A stretch of 6,694 nucleotides of DNA from Armatimonadota bacterium (GTDB lineage Bacteria; Armatimonadota; JAAZEB01). Location of the stretch: the NCBI GenBank assembly GCA_012841485.1, contig DUUU01000093.1, positions 1 through 6,694 on the forward strand, read 5' to 3'. This document shows positions 1-5,829 of this stretch, piece by piece. A program made the position numbers and the translations under genes. Within the stretch, counting starts at the first letter, position 1. Every line of letters starts with the position of its first letter. A model generated the notes under the pieces. That model saw only the letters and a list, made by a program, of their open reading frames with translations. It did not search any database and was not told the origin of the DNA.

Positions 1-1046
1 ATCGCCTCCTCCCCGCGATGGTAGGCGCAGAGGCGGACCCCATCTCCCAGAGAGATCTCCTCGCCCACGGTGGCCTCATGCCCCTCGGAGAAGGCATGGA
101 AGCGGAAGCCGGTGGCATCACCATGCACGTGGTAGGAGAAGAAGCAGCGACCGGAGGCGATGGCCTCGTAGAGCTGGGCAGAGTCGCGGTGGAAATCGCC
201 GGTGGCGCTCTCCCGGCAGAGCACATGGGTGCGCAACAGGTTGAAGTTATCCGTGTAGGAGGGGAGGGGCACGGGCCGGCCATTCACCCTAAACAGCGAG
301 TGGGCATCGACGCACCCCAGGCCGACAATCGGGCGCTCGCGCGAGAGTTCGTCCCATACCTTCAGCTCTGGGGTGGGCCGCCGCGCGAGGAGCGAAAACG
401 CCCGGATCGACCCCGAACGGTGGTAGCGGATTGCGGCCCGGGCGAGGTTCACCAGGTTGAGGGTCCGCATGCCCTGGGTTCCCAGGTTGATCACCTCCAT
501 GCCTACGAAGCCCTCTTTGGGAAGAGACCGCCAGGCAAAACGGGGGTCGCAGACGAGGCAGAGGAACGCCAGACCGCCCGCGGCGCGGATCTCGGCGAGT
601 ACCCGGGCCGCCGCGTCGCGTCGCGGCTCGAACTCCGGTGGCAGGTTCAGGCCCAGGACGTAGCCCTCATCGCAGGTGATCTCGACGCCCACGAGGGCCA
701 GGCAATCGCCATAGTAACCCTCCCACCCGTCGCGCAGCGGCGCCAGCGTGTTGTGGTCGGAAGTGATCATGAAGTCGAGGTCGCAGCGGCGCGCTACCTC
801 CACCACCTCTTGGAAAGAGCTCAGGCCGTCGCTGTAATTGGTATGCACATGGATCACGCCGACGCGCTCGTAGCAGGGGCGAGCGCGCGATGGGAGAGGG
901 GTGCCCAGCCAGGAGTTCGGGATGAGCCGCGCGCGCACGATGGCCGTGGGAGGCGGGGCCAATACATTCCAGGCAGTAACGCTGTTGAGGACCCAGCGCG
1001 TCCGGCAGCGCCGCCGGTGGGCCAATTGCTCTTGGGTGATCGCCAT
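1..1046 (-). CDS. PHP-domain metal-dependent phosphoesterase (CehA/TrpH-like), 3' end beyond window
   Basis: The minus frame from ATG at 1046 stays open to the left edge (348 codons), so the C-terminus is missing. Seen: IHVHTNYSDG with the metal-binding HxH pair at His66 and His68; TSDH at residues 95-98 (Asp97, His98); GVEITC with Glu122; and VDAH with Asp247 and His249. These are the ordered motifs of the PHP fold, which hydrolyses phosphoesters at a two- or three-metal centre. A later segment (YEAIASGRCFFSYHVHGDATGFRF) resembles the C-terminal part of CehA-type stand-alone PHP proteins, from family memory. The place where many relatives carry His-Pro reads CLVCDPRF, so one usual ligand may be replaced. 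An in-frame ATG at 1112, just after a stop, would add 22 residues; neither start has a strong ribosome site. Substrate unknown. It is divergent from the AAA gene and probably cytoplasmic. Confidence 0.85.
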   Translation of the reverse strand, partial: MAITQEQLAHRRRCRTRWVLNSVTAWNVLAPPPTAIVRARLIPNSWLGTPLPSRARPCYERVGVIHVHTNYSDGLSSFQEVVEVARRCDLDFMITSDHNTLAPLRDGWEGYYGDCLALVGVEITCDEGYVLGLNLPPEFEPRRDAAARVLAEIRAAGGLAFLCLVCDPRFAWRSLPKEGFVGMEVINLGTQGMRTLNLVNLARAAIRYHRSGSIRAFSLLARRPTPELKVWDELSRERPIVGLGCVDAHSLFRVNGRPVPLPSYTDNFNLLRTHVLCRESATGDFHRDSAQLYEAIASGRCFFSYHVHGDATGFRFHAFSEGHEATVGEEISLGDGVRLCAYHRGEEA

Positions 1047-1318
1047 GGTCTCTGTCGGGGAGGGCCGGGCGTGCCGGGAGGCAAGCTCGTTCCGCCGGGT
1101 CCTCCGAGCCATTCAGGTTCTGTGGTCCTAGTTTCTGATCTCGTAGTTCGCCATCGAAACGGCCGGACGTCAACTCGGGCGAGGCCGCGCCCGGATGAGG
1201 GCCGAAGGTCGGGCCTGCGCAACCACACCTACTCGATACGCTATTCGGCATGGCGGGCAGCCTTCCTCCCTGCGCCCGCTGGGTGTGCTGGGGGCTGCCA
1301 AACTGCCCGACCTCCTTT
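1047..1318. other. Divergent intergenic region between PHP and AAA genes
   Basis: No convincing gene is seen on either strand. Long open frames crossing this stretch on both strands are unrelated to the PHP and AAA reading frames and show no recognisable protein. A TTGACG hexamer on the minus strand (1168-1173) could be a -35 for the PHP gene, but no good -10 lies at the expected distance. A minus-strand AAGGAGGT-like sequence near 1313-1320 is not followed by a usable ATG or GTG. Confidence 0.5.
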
Positions 1319-1347
1319 TTGACTCCTGACATGCTCATCGGTATAAT
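1319..1347 (+). promoter_or_regulatory. Near-consensus sigma70-type promoter of the AAA ATPase gene
   Basis: The -35 TTGACT (1319-1324) and -10 TATAAT (1342-1347) are separated by exactly 17 bp, matching the consensus in 11 of 12 positions. Transcription should begin near 1354. This places the ATG at 1250, which would give a longer open frame, upstream of the transcript, and so supports translation from 1517. The promoter looks strong and constitutive from sequence alone. Confidence 0.85.
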
Positions 1348-1384
1348 GGGGAGAAGGCCCCAAGGTGCGGGCGCGCTCTGGCAT

Positions 1385-1428
1385 GCCGCGGTTGGCGCGG
1401 GCGAAGGCGCTCTCGGGGGCACCGCGGC
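1385..1428 (+). other. Inverted repeat in the 5' leader of the AAA mRNA
   Basis: GCCGCGGT (1385-1392) and ACCGCGGC (1421-1428) are perfect 8-bp complements around a 28-nt loop. They lie inside the predicted leader of about 160 nt between the promoter and the ATG at 1517. A smaller 5-bp hairpin (GGGGA 1478-1482 with TCCCC 1488-1492) sits just before the ribosome-binding site. No known riboswitch class is recognised. In GC-rich DNA such pairings can arise by chance. Confidence 0.4.
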
Positions 1429-1506
1429 GATGGCGGCGTCCCGATGGGGTATCGATGGGGGTAGCAGGCATGAGGGTGGGGATCCGCTCCCCGATCCGCT
1501 GTCGGA

Positions 1507-1511
1507 AAGGA
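1507..1511 (+). promoter_or_regulatory. Ribosome-binding site that fixes the AAA ATPase start
   Basis: AAGGA, inside GGAAAGGA, lies 5 nt before ATG 1517. With the promoter at 1319-1347 it selects this start over the upstream in-frame ATGs. Confidence 0.8.
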
Positions 1512-1516
1512 AATCG

Positions 1517-2767
1517 ATGCTAAGAGACCTGCTCAACTGGGGGCCGCGTCGGGACCTCGTCGAGCTGATCGTCCCGCGCAAGACGTTCGCGGATGTGATC
1601 TTGCCGGAGAAGACACGTCGCGCCCTCGCGGATACGCTCGTCCAGATAGAGAAGCACCACCTCATTTTCGACACGTGGGGGTTGGGAGAGCGCCACAACA
1701 CCGGCACGGGCCTCGTCTTCAACTTCGCCGGGCCACCGGGGACGGGAAAGACGATCTGCGCCGAGGCGGTCGCCAATCTTCTTGGGAAGCGCCTCTACCG
1801 GATCCGGTACAGCGAGCTGGAGAGCTGCTGGGCGGGTGAGACGGGCAAGAACATCGCGGCGGTCTTCCGGGAAGCGCGCCAGCAGGACGCGGTGCTCCTC
1901 TTCGACGAGGCGGACTCCATCGCCAGCAGGCGCTTCACCACCATGAGCTATGGCTACGAGCGCGAGGCCAACCAGGCTGTGAACGTGCTGCTCAAGGAGT
2001 TGGAGAGCTATGACGGCGTGGTCATCTTTGCCACGAACCTGTGCGCCAACTTCGACCCGGCCTTTGAACGGCGCGTGCGGACGCACATCCTGTTTGAGAT
2101 GCCGGGCGCGCCAGAGCGCGAGTTGATCTGGAAGGTGCAGATTCACCCGCAGCGGACCCCGCTCGCGGAGGATGTCGATTTTCGCGCCCTGGCCGAGGCC
2201 CATGCCATCTCGGGGGGCGATATCAAGAACGCGGTGCTGAAGGCGGCCCAGATGGCGGCTGGCGAGGAAGGGCCGGACCACCGCAAGCGGATTCACCAGC
2301 GGCACTTCGAGGCGGCGCTGCAAGAGGTGCTCGAGGCGAAGCGCGTGATGGACCAGAGCCTTTTCGGCGAGGAGGCGTTCGATGGGGCGGCGAGCGCCAC
2401 GGTCACCGCGGCGTTCCAGGACGTCGAGACGCGGATCGCGGAGCTTGAGAAGGAGACCGAGGCCTTTCCCCCGCAAATCGCGACCATCCGCCAGGAAGTG
2501 AGCGTCGTGCTCGAGGGCTTCTCCGCGCGCATGGAGGAGATCCAGGAGGAGCATGCGGCGCGAGTGGCGGAGGTAAAGCGACAGCTGGAGGAGACTCGTC
2601 AGAGCATGGAGGCACAGCTCCAGGCGCTCTCGACGCAGTGGAGCGAGCGCCTGAAGAGGGTGACGCTGGTTCCGCTGCCGCGTTGGCAGACCCGCCTGGT
2701 GGCGGCCCTGGGGATGGCTGCCGCCGCCGCTGCGGGTGCCGCCGCGAAGGCGTTTGGCCTGCTCTAG
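1517..2767 (+). CDS. AAA-family ATPase with C-terminal coiled coil and hydrophobic tail
   Basis: A 416-residue protein. Residues 72-79 are a Walker A loop (GPPGTGKT), and Walker B is VLLFDEAD with Asp130 and Glu131. WAG at 105-107 fits an aromatic pore loop. Sensor 1 is ATN (Asn174), FERR carries the probable arginine finger (Arg185/186), and SGGDIKN (232-238) is the sensor 2 region. This makes it a complete, probably active classical AAA module, expected to form a hexamer that remodels or unfolds a partner. Residues about 295-385 are charged heptad-like coiled coil. The last 24 residues are Ala/Leu-rich with few charges and could anchor the protein in the membrane with the ATPase in the cytoplasm. 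There is no protease domain (no HExxH), so it is not FtsH, and it is not a TadA-type secretion ATPase. It has its own promoter and a hairpin follows. Substrate and pathway are unknown. Confidence 0.9.
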   Translation: MLRDLLNWGPRRDLVELIVPRKTFADVILPEKTRRALADTLVQIEKHHLIFDTWGLGERHNTGTGLVFNFAGPPGTGKTICAEAVANLLGKRLYRIRYSELESCWAGETGKNIAAVFREARQQDAVLLFDEADSIASRRFTTMSYGYEREANQAVNVLLKELESYDGVVIFATNLCANFDPAFERRVRTHILFEMPGAPERELIWKVQIHPQRTPLAEDVDFRALAEAHAISGGDIKNAVLKAAQMAAGEEGPDHRKRIHQRHFEAALQEVLEAKRVMDQSLFGEEAFDGAASATVTAAFQDVETRIAELEKETEAFPPQIATIRQEVSVVLEGFSARMEEIQEEHAARVAEVKRQLEETRQSMEAQLQALSTQWSERLKRVTLVPLPRWQTRLVAALGMAAAAAAGAAAKAFGLL

Positions 2768-2788
2768 GCTGCTGGGATGAGAGCGACT

Positions 2789-2817
2789 AAGGGCCGGGCC
2801 GGCGCCGTCCGGCCCTT
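2789..2817. terminator. GC-rich hairpin between convergent AAA and flpA genes
   Basis: AAGGGCCGG (2789-2797) pairs perfectly with CCGGCCCTT (2809-2817), leaving an 11-nt loop, 22 nt after the AAA stop. Only a short pyrimidine run (TTTCT) follows on the plus strand, so it resembles an intrinsic terminator with a weak U tract. It may serve both convergent genes. A 12-bp direct repeat GGGCCGGCGCCG (2796-2807 and 2833-2844) overlaps it. Confidence 0.6.
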
Positions 2818-2873
2818 TCTGCTGTGGGGGCGGGGCCGGCGCCGATGCCCAGTTCCCGCGGCGCGTGAGGATG

Positions 2874-3035
2874 CTACATCGCGTCGCGAATGCTGCTGTA
2901 CTTGGCCTGTATCTTCCCGCTCACGAACCCGAGGGCGGTGATGAGCGTGACGGAGATGAGGGCGACGATCAGGCTGTATTCAACCAGCGTCTGCCCCTCC
3001 TCCTCCGCCCAGAGCGCGCATAGCAGGTGTCCCAT
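2874..3035 (-). CDS. flp: Flp family type IVb prepilin, paralogue A
   Basis: A 53-residue class III prepilin. The leader is 14 residues (MGHLLCALWAEEEG), followed by the prepilin-peptidase site G|QTLVEY with Glu at +5 of the mature chain. One hydrophobic helix follows (about residues 20-38), then a short polar tail GKIQAKYSSIRDAM. The mature chain is 39 residues. Family members assemble into bundle-forming Flp/Tad pili after insertion in the inner membrane and leader removal. AAGGAG at 3044-3049 lies 8 nt before the ATG. It is the last and most divergent of three tandem pilin genes (SLIVALISVTLITALGFVSG replaces the ALIIALIAVAAIAAMSYLSG of the others), 188 bp beyond flpB, so it may be a minor or alternative subunit. 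Too short for most gene callers. Confidence 0.85.
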   Translation of the reverse strand: MGHLLCALWAEEEGQTLVEYSLIVALISVTLITALGFVSGKIQAKYSSIRDAM

Positions 3036-3153
3036 CGGTACTTCTCCTTCCCGAGGGCTGTCGGAGGTCCTGGAACCGCGGGCATTCCTATGAGTGGTGA
3101 CGAGCCGCGAAGGCCTGTGGAACTCACCGGGAAGCGTGCCCGCCTGGGGATCA

Positions 3154-3186
3154 GGGGCGCGCCGCCCATGCGGAGCAGCGCGCCCC
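3154..3186. other. GGGGCGCGC hairpin between flpB and flpA
   Basis: GGGGCGCGC (3154-3162) and GCGCGCCCC (3178-3186) form a perfect 9-bp stem with a 15-nt loop, 38 nt past the flpB stop. No U tract follows, so termination would be partial or factor-dependent. It could attenuate transcription into flpA or protect the 3' end of the flpC-flpB message. The same 9-bp stem recurs at 5436-5458 on the downstream side of flpD. Confidence 0.5.
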
Positions 3187-3223
3187 CGGTGCTCTCAGAT
3201 CACGAGCACTCCTATTCAGACCA

Positions 3224-3385
3224 TCAGAGCCGATTGCCGACGGAGCTGTAGTTCGTCTGGACTTTGCCGCTGAGGTAGGACATTGCGGCGATCGCCGCGA
3301 CGGCGATGAGGGCAATGATGAGGGCGTATTCAACCAGCGTTTGCCCTTCTTCCTCCACCCACAGCTTGCACAGCAGAGACTTCAT
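3224..3385 (-). CDS. flp: Flp family type IVb prepilin, paralogue B
   Basis: A 53-residue prepilin: leader MKSLLCKLWVEEEG, cleavage G|QTLVEY, hydrophobic helix ALIIALIAVAAIAAMSYLSG, tail KVQTNYSSVGNRL. The start at 3385 is chosen because AAGGAG (3393-3398) sits 7 nt upstream and because it gives the 14-residue leader seen in all four paralogues. The ATG two codons earlier would be 1 nt from the ribosome site, and longer in-frame starts are not supported. It differs from paralogue C only at the penultimate residue (Arg versus Glu). The four nucleotide differences in the shared block are all silent. Probably the second gene of the flpC-flpB-flpA unit, 56 bp after flpC. The product is an inner-membrane pilin precursor. 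Confidence 0.88.
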   Translation of the reverse strand: MKSLLCKLWVEEEGQTLVEYALIIALIAVAAIAAMSYLSGKVQTNYSSVGNRL

Positions 3386-3625
3386 GTGCATGCTCCTTCC
3401 ACGAGGGCACCCGTCGGCGGCCGACGGGCTCGGTGTTCGCATTAGAGTTCGTTTCCGACGGAGCTGTAGTTCGTCTGGACTTTGCCGCTAAGGTAGGACA
3501 TCGCGGCGATTGCCGCGACGGCGATGAGGGCAATGATGAGAGCGTATTCAACCAGCGTTTGCCCTTCTTCCTCCACCCACAGCTTGCACAGCAGAGACTT
3601 CATGTGCATCTCCTTCCACGAGGGC
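3237..3625. repeat. Tandem duplication carrying flpB and flpC (218-bp period)
   Basis: Block 3237-3408 matches 3455-3625 with four substitutions and one single-base indel; the indel lies between the ribosome site and the ATG. The block covers almost all of each pilin gene plus its ribosome site. Sequence between the copies (about 3409-3454) and beyond them is not shared. Confidence 0.9.
3442..3603 (-). CDS. flp: Flp family type IVb prepilin, paralogue C (first of the tandem set)
   Basis: A 53-residue prepilin with the same leader (MKSLLCKLWVEEEG), G|QTLVEY site and helix as paralogue B, ending in SSVGNEL. AAGGAG (3610-3615) lies 6 nt before ATG 3603. The other ATG directly abuts the ribosome site and would change the leader length, so it is rejected. 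It is the promoter-proximal gene of the leftward pilin unit and is likely the major subunit, an inference from position and conservation. A 75-bp block (3484-3558) is identical base for base to flpD at 5672-5746, although the flanking codons of the two genes have diverged. The upstream DNA shares a 16-bp motif with flpD. Confidence 0.88.
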   Translation of the reverse strand: MKSLLCKLWVEEEGQTLVEYALIIALIAVAAIAAMSYLSGKVQTNYSSVGNEL

Positions 3626-3633
3626 TTCTACCC

Positions 3634-3639
3634 ATTATT
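3634..3639 (-). promoter_or_regulatory. Candidate -10 element of the flpC-flpB-flpA unit
   Basis: Read leftward the hexamer is AATAAT (5 of 6 to consensus), 30 nt before the flpC ATG. No recognisable -35 lies 17 bp upstream. Together with the motif at 3687-3702 this suggests an activator-dependent promoter. The distance from hexamer to motif is within 2 bp of the equivalent distance at flpD. Confidence 0.4.
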
Positions 3640-3686
3640 CTGGCAAGCGCCCTTAGAGCGCGCATGGGAAGGGCGGCCCACCCAAA

Positions 3687-3702
3687 CTGGGCCAATGGTC
3701 CT
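3687..3702. promoter_or_regulatory. 16-bp motif upstream of flpC, shared with flpD
   Basis: CTGGGCCAATGGTCCT on the plus strand matches CTAGGCCAATAGTCCT at 5881-5896 in 14 of 16 positions. It begins 84 nt before the flpC start; the flpD copy begins 90 nt before its start. Candidate binding site for a common activator; the protein is unknown. Confidence 0.45.
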
Positions 3703-3719
3703 GCCACATCTCATTCCCG

Positions 3720-3746
3720 GGCGGGCAGGGCCCCTCTTGGCCCGCC
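3720..3746. other. GC hairpin in the divergent region between flpC and the GT-C gene
   Basis: GGCGGGC (3720-3726) pairs with GCCCGCC (3740-3746) around 13 nt. It lies upstream of both divergent genes, so it is not their terminator. It could be leader structure or chance pairing. The rest of 3604-3882 holds no gene that I can support. Confidence 0.3.
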
Positions 3747-3830
3747 GATCCGGCGGAAGGAATCGAAGCCGGTGGCAACAGAATGAAGTGGATAAGATGG
3801 AAACGTTCTTTTGTGACTGGCGCCTCTGTA

Positions 3831-3902
3831 CCCCGGGCGTGAAGTGCATCCGCTCATCAATGCGACGGTTGGGGTGGCTTGCATGAAGCCCCGGCGTGAA
3901 GT
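3831..3902. repeat. Short direct repeat flanking the GT-C gene start
   Basis: CCCCGGGCGTGAAGT (3831-3845) recurs as CCCCGGCGTGAAGT (3889-3902), a one-base-shorter copy. The first copy contains the alternative GTG start (3844) and the second covers codons 3-7 after ATG 3883. Function unknown; possibly slippage or a coincidence. Confidence 0.5.
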
Positions 3903-5400
3903 ACTCTCGCTCGGGACCCGCTGCCTCCTGAGCCTGGACAACGTCTACCTCGCCGCGGCGGTGGCGGTCACCATGATCGTGCCGCTCCTGTCGCGCATCG
4001 CGCCCCACGACTTCTGGTGGCATATGGCGATGGGCCGGACCATCGTTCGCGAGGGGCGCATTCCGACGGCCGATTCCTTCTCTTTCACGCATGCCGGCGA
4101 GCCGTTCTTCAATCAGGGGTGGCTTGCGCAGTGCGTGATGTACGCGCTTCACCAGGCGGGCGGGCTGTCGCTGCTCGTGGTAGTCCAGGCGGTGCTGATA
4201 GCAGTGGCCTACCTGTTGCTCCTCTGGATGGTCGTCCGGAAGACGGGGCGCCCCCGCCTGGCCGCGGCAGTGCTGCTCCTGGCCATCGAGCCGAACGCCT
4301 ACACCAACTGGAGTATCCGTCCGCAGAGCTATGCCATCCCGCTCTTTGCCGGCTTCCTGGTGATCCTGACCGGCTACCGGATGCGATGGTGGCGCACTCT
4401 CTGGCCGCTCGTACCTCTGATGGCGCTTTGGGTCAACTTGCACGGCTCCTTCCTGCTAGGGCTGGGCTTGATGGGCCTGGTGCTGCTGGGAGAGGGAATT
4501 CGACGCAAGGCGGGAGACGCCGATGCGCTCTCGCCGCGCGAGTGGCGGCGGCTGGCCGGCTATACTGGGGCCGTGGCACTGGCCGTCCTCGCCAACCCCA
4601 CCGGCCCGCGCGTGCTCGGCTACGTGAGCCACCTGATGACCTCGAAGAGCGTGGTGAGCCTTGTGACCGAGTGGGCCTCCCCGACACCCAGAAACGCGGC
4701 CGGCGCGCTCTTCTTCGCGCTGGTGATTGCTCTTTTCGTGGCGCTGATCTACGCGCGCCGGCGCCCGGCGCTCACCGACCTCTTCCTCGTGCTGGCGTTC
4801 CTCTGGCTGGGGCTCTCGGCCGGGCGTAACATCGTGTGGTTTGCGATGGTGGCCTATCTCCCCCTCGCCGAGGCCCTGGTATCGCGCCGGGGTGATCCGC
4901 CACCGGTCACAAGGCAGGATGGCGCAGGGCAGGGGATTGTCTGGGCGAACGCCTCACTGATGGGGGCACTGGCGATAGCGGTCGTTCTGTCGCTGCCCTG
5001 GGTTCGACCGCTCCTGGGGCAACCGGTCTCGTTGCTCACGGAGGACACGCCGGTTGTGGCGGTGGAGAAACTGCGCGCGCTCCCGCCGGAAGAGCGCCCC
5101 AAGCGGCTCTTCCACACCACGGGCTTCGGGAGCTACCTGATCTGGGCAGCGCCGGAGCAACCGGTCTTCATCGATCCCCGCTTCGAGTTCTATCCGGTGG
5201 AACAGATCGACGACTGCCGGTTTGCCGGCGCCGGGTACAACGTCGAGGAGGTCATGGACAGGTACCGGATCGATGGGTTGCTGCTGGACCGGAAGAGCCA
5301 GAAGAAGCTGGAGGAGCGCGCGCGGGCTTCCGGGCGATGGCGCGAGGTGTACCGCGATGCTACGGCAGTCCTGATGGTGCCCGCCCAGCCCGCGGCGTAG
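3883..5400 (+). CDS. Polytopic membrane protein, GT-C glycosyltransferase-like
   Basis: 505 residues from ATG 3883. An in-frame GTG at 3844 would add 13. Neither start has a strong ribosome site; GGGGTGG ends 5 nt before the ATG. About 9-10 hydrophobic segments run from residue 21 to about 378. The first loop carries HDFWWH (42-47) and then IPTADSFSF (60-68); an acidic residue in the first external loop is the hallmark of GT-C enzymes, which use lipid-linked sugars at the outer face of the membrane. Other landmarks are RPQ (146-148), WVNLHGSF (183-190) and SAGRN (312-316). Residues about 380-505 form a soluble C-terminal domain with GSYLIW and PVFIDPRFEFY, a pattern I associate with uncharacterised bacterial membrane proteins. 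Donor and acceptor are unknown. It lies between divergent flpC and convergent flpD. The glycosyltransferase assignment is inferred from topology and motifs, not certain. Confidence 0.85.
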   Translation: MKPRREVLSLGTRCLLSLDNVYLAAAVAVTMIVPLLSRIAPHDFWWHMAMGRTIVREGRIPTADSFSFTHAGEPFFNQGWLAQCVMYALHQAGGLSLLVVVQAVLIAVAYLLLLWMVVRKTGRPRLAAAVLLLAIEPNAYTNWSIRPQSYAIPLFAGFLVILTGYRMRWWRTLWPLVPLMALWVNLHGSFLLGLGLMGLVLLGEGIRRKAGDADALSPREWRRLAGYTGAVALAVLANPTGPRVLGYVSHLMTSKSVVSLVTEWASPTPRNAAGALFFALVIALFVALIYARRRPALTDLFLVLAFLWLGLSAGRNIVWFAMVAYLPLAEALVSRRGDPPPVTRQDGAGQGIVWANASLMGALAIAVVLSLPWVRPLLGQPVSLLTEDTPVVAVEKLRALPPEERPKRLFHTTGFGSYLIWAAPEQPVFIDPRFEFYPVEQIDDCRFAGAGYNVEEVMDRYRIDGLLLDRKSQKKLEERARASGRWREVYRDATAVLMVPAQPAA

Positions 5401-5435
5401 CATGGCCAGCCGCAACGCTGGGAAACCAAAGCCCA

Positions 5436-5458
5436 GGGGCGCGCATCGCGCGCGCCCC
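5436..5458. terminator. Hairpin between convergent GT-C gene and flpD
   Basis: GGGGCGCGC (5436-5444) pairs perfectly with GCGCGCCCC (5450-5458), loop ATCGC, 35 nt after the GT-C stop. No U run follows on the plus strand. Reading leftward from flpD it is followed by a T-containing stretch (GGGCTTTGGTTTCC), so it may end transcripts from either side. It has the same stem as the hairpin at 3154-3186. Confidence 0.5.
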
Positions 5459-5486
5459 CGAATGCCCAAAAGGGGTGTTCCCGAGT

Positions 5487-5583
5487 GAGTGCTCCTTTGC
5501 CACAGGCTTCTACGCCGTTCACAAACGAGGCGGAGCAGGACAGACTTGGGGATGCAGCCCTATCTGCCTGTAGGGGAGCACTC
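5487..5583. repeat. Inverted repeat ends around a 79-nt segment downstream of flpD
   Basis: GAGTGCTCC (5487-5495) and GGAGCACTC (5575-5583) are perfect 9-bp complements. A smaller hairpin, CCCTA (5558-5562) with TAGGG (5571-5575), partly overlaps the right arm. No target-site duplication is seen at the ends, so a miniature mobile element is only a possibility. Otherwise 5401-5608 has no gene that I can support. Confidence 0.4.
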
Positions 5584-5608
5584 TTCTGATAGATCAGGAC
5601 CCGCCGCC

Positions 5609-5791
5609 CTAGTCCGTCGGCACTTCGACGTTGAGCTCGTTGCCGACCGAGCTGTAGTTGGTCCGAACCCGGCCGCTAAGGTAGGACATCGCGGCGATTG
5701 CCGCGACGGCGATGAGGGCAATGATGAGAGCGTATTCAACCAGCGTCTGGCCCTCTTCCTCGGTCCAAAGTTTGCGGAACATCGACATCAT
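5609..5791 (-). CDS. flp: Flp family type IVb prepilin, paralogue D
   Basis: A 60-residue prepilin: leader MMSMFRKLWTEEEG (14 residues), cleavage G|QTLVEY, helix ALIIALIAVAAIAAMSYLSG as in paralogues B and C, then RVRTNYSSVGNEL and a seven-residue acidic extension NVEVPTD that the others lack. The first ATG is chosen because GGAGGGAG (5801-5808) ends 9 nt upstream and the leader length matches the paralogues. The mature chain is 46 residues. It stands alone, convergent with the GT-C gene, with its own promoter. The extension and the changes in the leader and tail suggest a variant subunit, perhaps a minor or tip pilin or one used under other conditions; this is inference. Confidence 0.88.
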   Translation of the reverse strand: MMSMFRKLWTEEEGQTLVEYALIIALIAVAAIAAMSYLSGRVRTNYSSVGNELNVEVPTD

Positions 5792-5829
5792 GGTGTTAAT
5801 CTCCCTCCAGCAGTAGCCTGCTGGTGTCT

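Noticed and set aside
1313..1320. Strong Shine-Dalgarno-like AAGGAGGT on the minus strand
   Set aside because: There is no ATG or GTG at a suitable distance; the TTG option opens only about 50 codons with no recognisable product, and it overlaps the AAA promoter.
18..1322. Long plus-strand open frame (434 codons)
   Set aside because: It is antisense to the PHP gene, whose minus frame shows ordered metal-binding motifs. The plus product has no recognisable domain and is explained by GC-rich codon bias.
1250..1516. N-terminal extension of the AAA ATPase from ATG 1250
   Set aside because: It begins upstream of the predicted transcription start near 1354, has low-complexity non-family sequence, and ATG 1517 has a good ribosome site.
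667..1776. Long minus-strand open frame (369 codons)
   Set aside because: It runs out of frame through the PHP gene start, across the AAA promoter and antisense to the AAA gene. It has no domain.
1520..2554. Minus-strand open frame of 344 codons inside the AAA gene
   Set aside because: It is the shadow of a gene with intact Walker A, Walker B and sensor motifs. The translation shows no family features.
3154..3625. CRISPR-like repeat array
   Set aside because: The repeats are two long gene-sized copies, not short evenly spaced repeats with unique spacers.
3433..3886. Plus-strand open frames over the flp repeats, and similar ones near 5489-5845
   Set aside because: They are antisense to the prepilins. 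Their recurring peptide similarity only reflects the duplicated pilin DNA, not a separate repeated protein.
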